Assembly: GCA_013151535.1 (NCBI GenBank)
Contig: JAADIC010000028.1
Coordinates: 1 to 5,614 of the forward strand
From: Alphaproteobacteria bacterium
GTDB lineage: Bacteria > Pseudomonadota > Alphaproteobacteria > Rhodobacterales > Rhodobacteraceae
DNA length: 5,614 nucleotides
Direction of reading: 5' to 3'
The notes below the pieces were generated by a model. That model was not told where the DNA came from. It saw only the letters and a program-made list of their open reading frames with translations, and searched no databases. Shown piece by piece: positions 5,484 to 5,614 of the stretch. Each line of letters starts with the position of its first letter. Position 1 is the stretch's first letter. The position numbers and the translations under genes were made by a program.

Positions 5484-5614
5484 AGTTGTATTTGTCTGAT
5501 AATTCGTGAGATCATGGCTGATTGAGGCGAAAACAAGGCGTTAATTATCGCTTTTGTGCAATTACTCTGACGTCTCACGCTTTCCTTCAAATTGTTTCAC
5601 ATGATCCATATGAA
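5484..5614. other. AT-rich noncoding tail after rlmE
   Basis: No coding start with a ribosome binding site is seen in these 131 bp. GATAAT (5498-5503) resembles a -10 element but has no paired -35. An imperfect hairpin (5533-5557) lacks a following T-run. An 8-bp inverted repeat with one mismatch, TTCACATG (5596-5603) and CATATGAA (5607-5614), abuts the window edge. It is probably the control region of a gene to the right. Confidence 0.4.

Noticed and set aside
5505..5579. CGTGAGA/TCTCACG inverted repeat and the imperfect hairpin at 5533-5557 as an rlmE terminator
   Set aside because: The first has a 61-nt loop and only seven base pairs. The second is short, bulged and has no T-run after it. 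Either could be chance.

Overview
The window looks like part of an alphaproteobacterial chromosome, most likely Rhodobacterales (Roseobacter-like). This rests on the protein style (a PF13769-type 'virulence factor' beside a methylenetetrahydrofolate-reductase-like gene, a short Ppx/GppA followed directly by RlmE), the moderately high GC coding sequence and the purine-rich ribosome binding sites. The taxon is inferred from recall of these families, not from a search.

Layout. (1) Bases 1-563, minus strand: a two-gene operon with a 104-residue 'virulence factor' family protein, then after 22 bp the first 75 codons of a methylenetetrahydrofolate-reductase-like gene that runs off the left edge. 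(2) Bases 564-912: an intergenic region, AT-rich near the fic gene, with a 9-bp inverted repeat, an 8-bp inverted repeat and two trios of CGGAA repeats on an exact 12-bp period. (3) Bases 913-2100, plus strand: a solitary class-II-type Fic protein with an N-terminal inhibitory motif, a Fic core whose first loop glycine is replaced by leucine, and a C-terminal helix-turn-helix-like region. (4) Bases 2153-3439, minus strand: a 428-residue uroporphyrinogen-decarboxylase-family protein, probably a corrinoid/one-carbon methyltransferase relative, convergent with fic. (5) Bases 3440-3630: a divergent promoter region with two small hairpins. (6) Bases 3631-5483, plus strand: a Ppx/GppA phosphatase and RlmE (23S rRNA 2'-O-ribose methyltransferase), separated by 2 bp. 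(7) Bases 5484-5614: a noncoding AT-rich tail.

How they fit together: the UroD-like protein, the small 'virulence factor' and the reductase lie on the same strand and plausibly belong to one folate/cobalamin one-carbon module, interrupted by the fic gene and its AT-rich control region. Ppx/GppA and RlmE form a separate housekeeping unit linking polyphosphate or (p)ppGpp metabolism with late 50S maturation. The least explained feature is the 12-bp-phased repeat array in front of fic. No mobile element, CRISPR array, tRNA or rRNA gene, or clear intrinsic terminator was seen.
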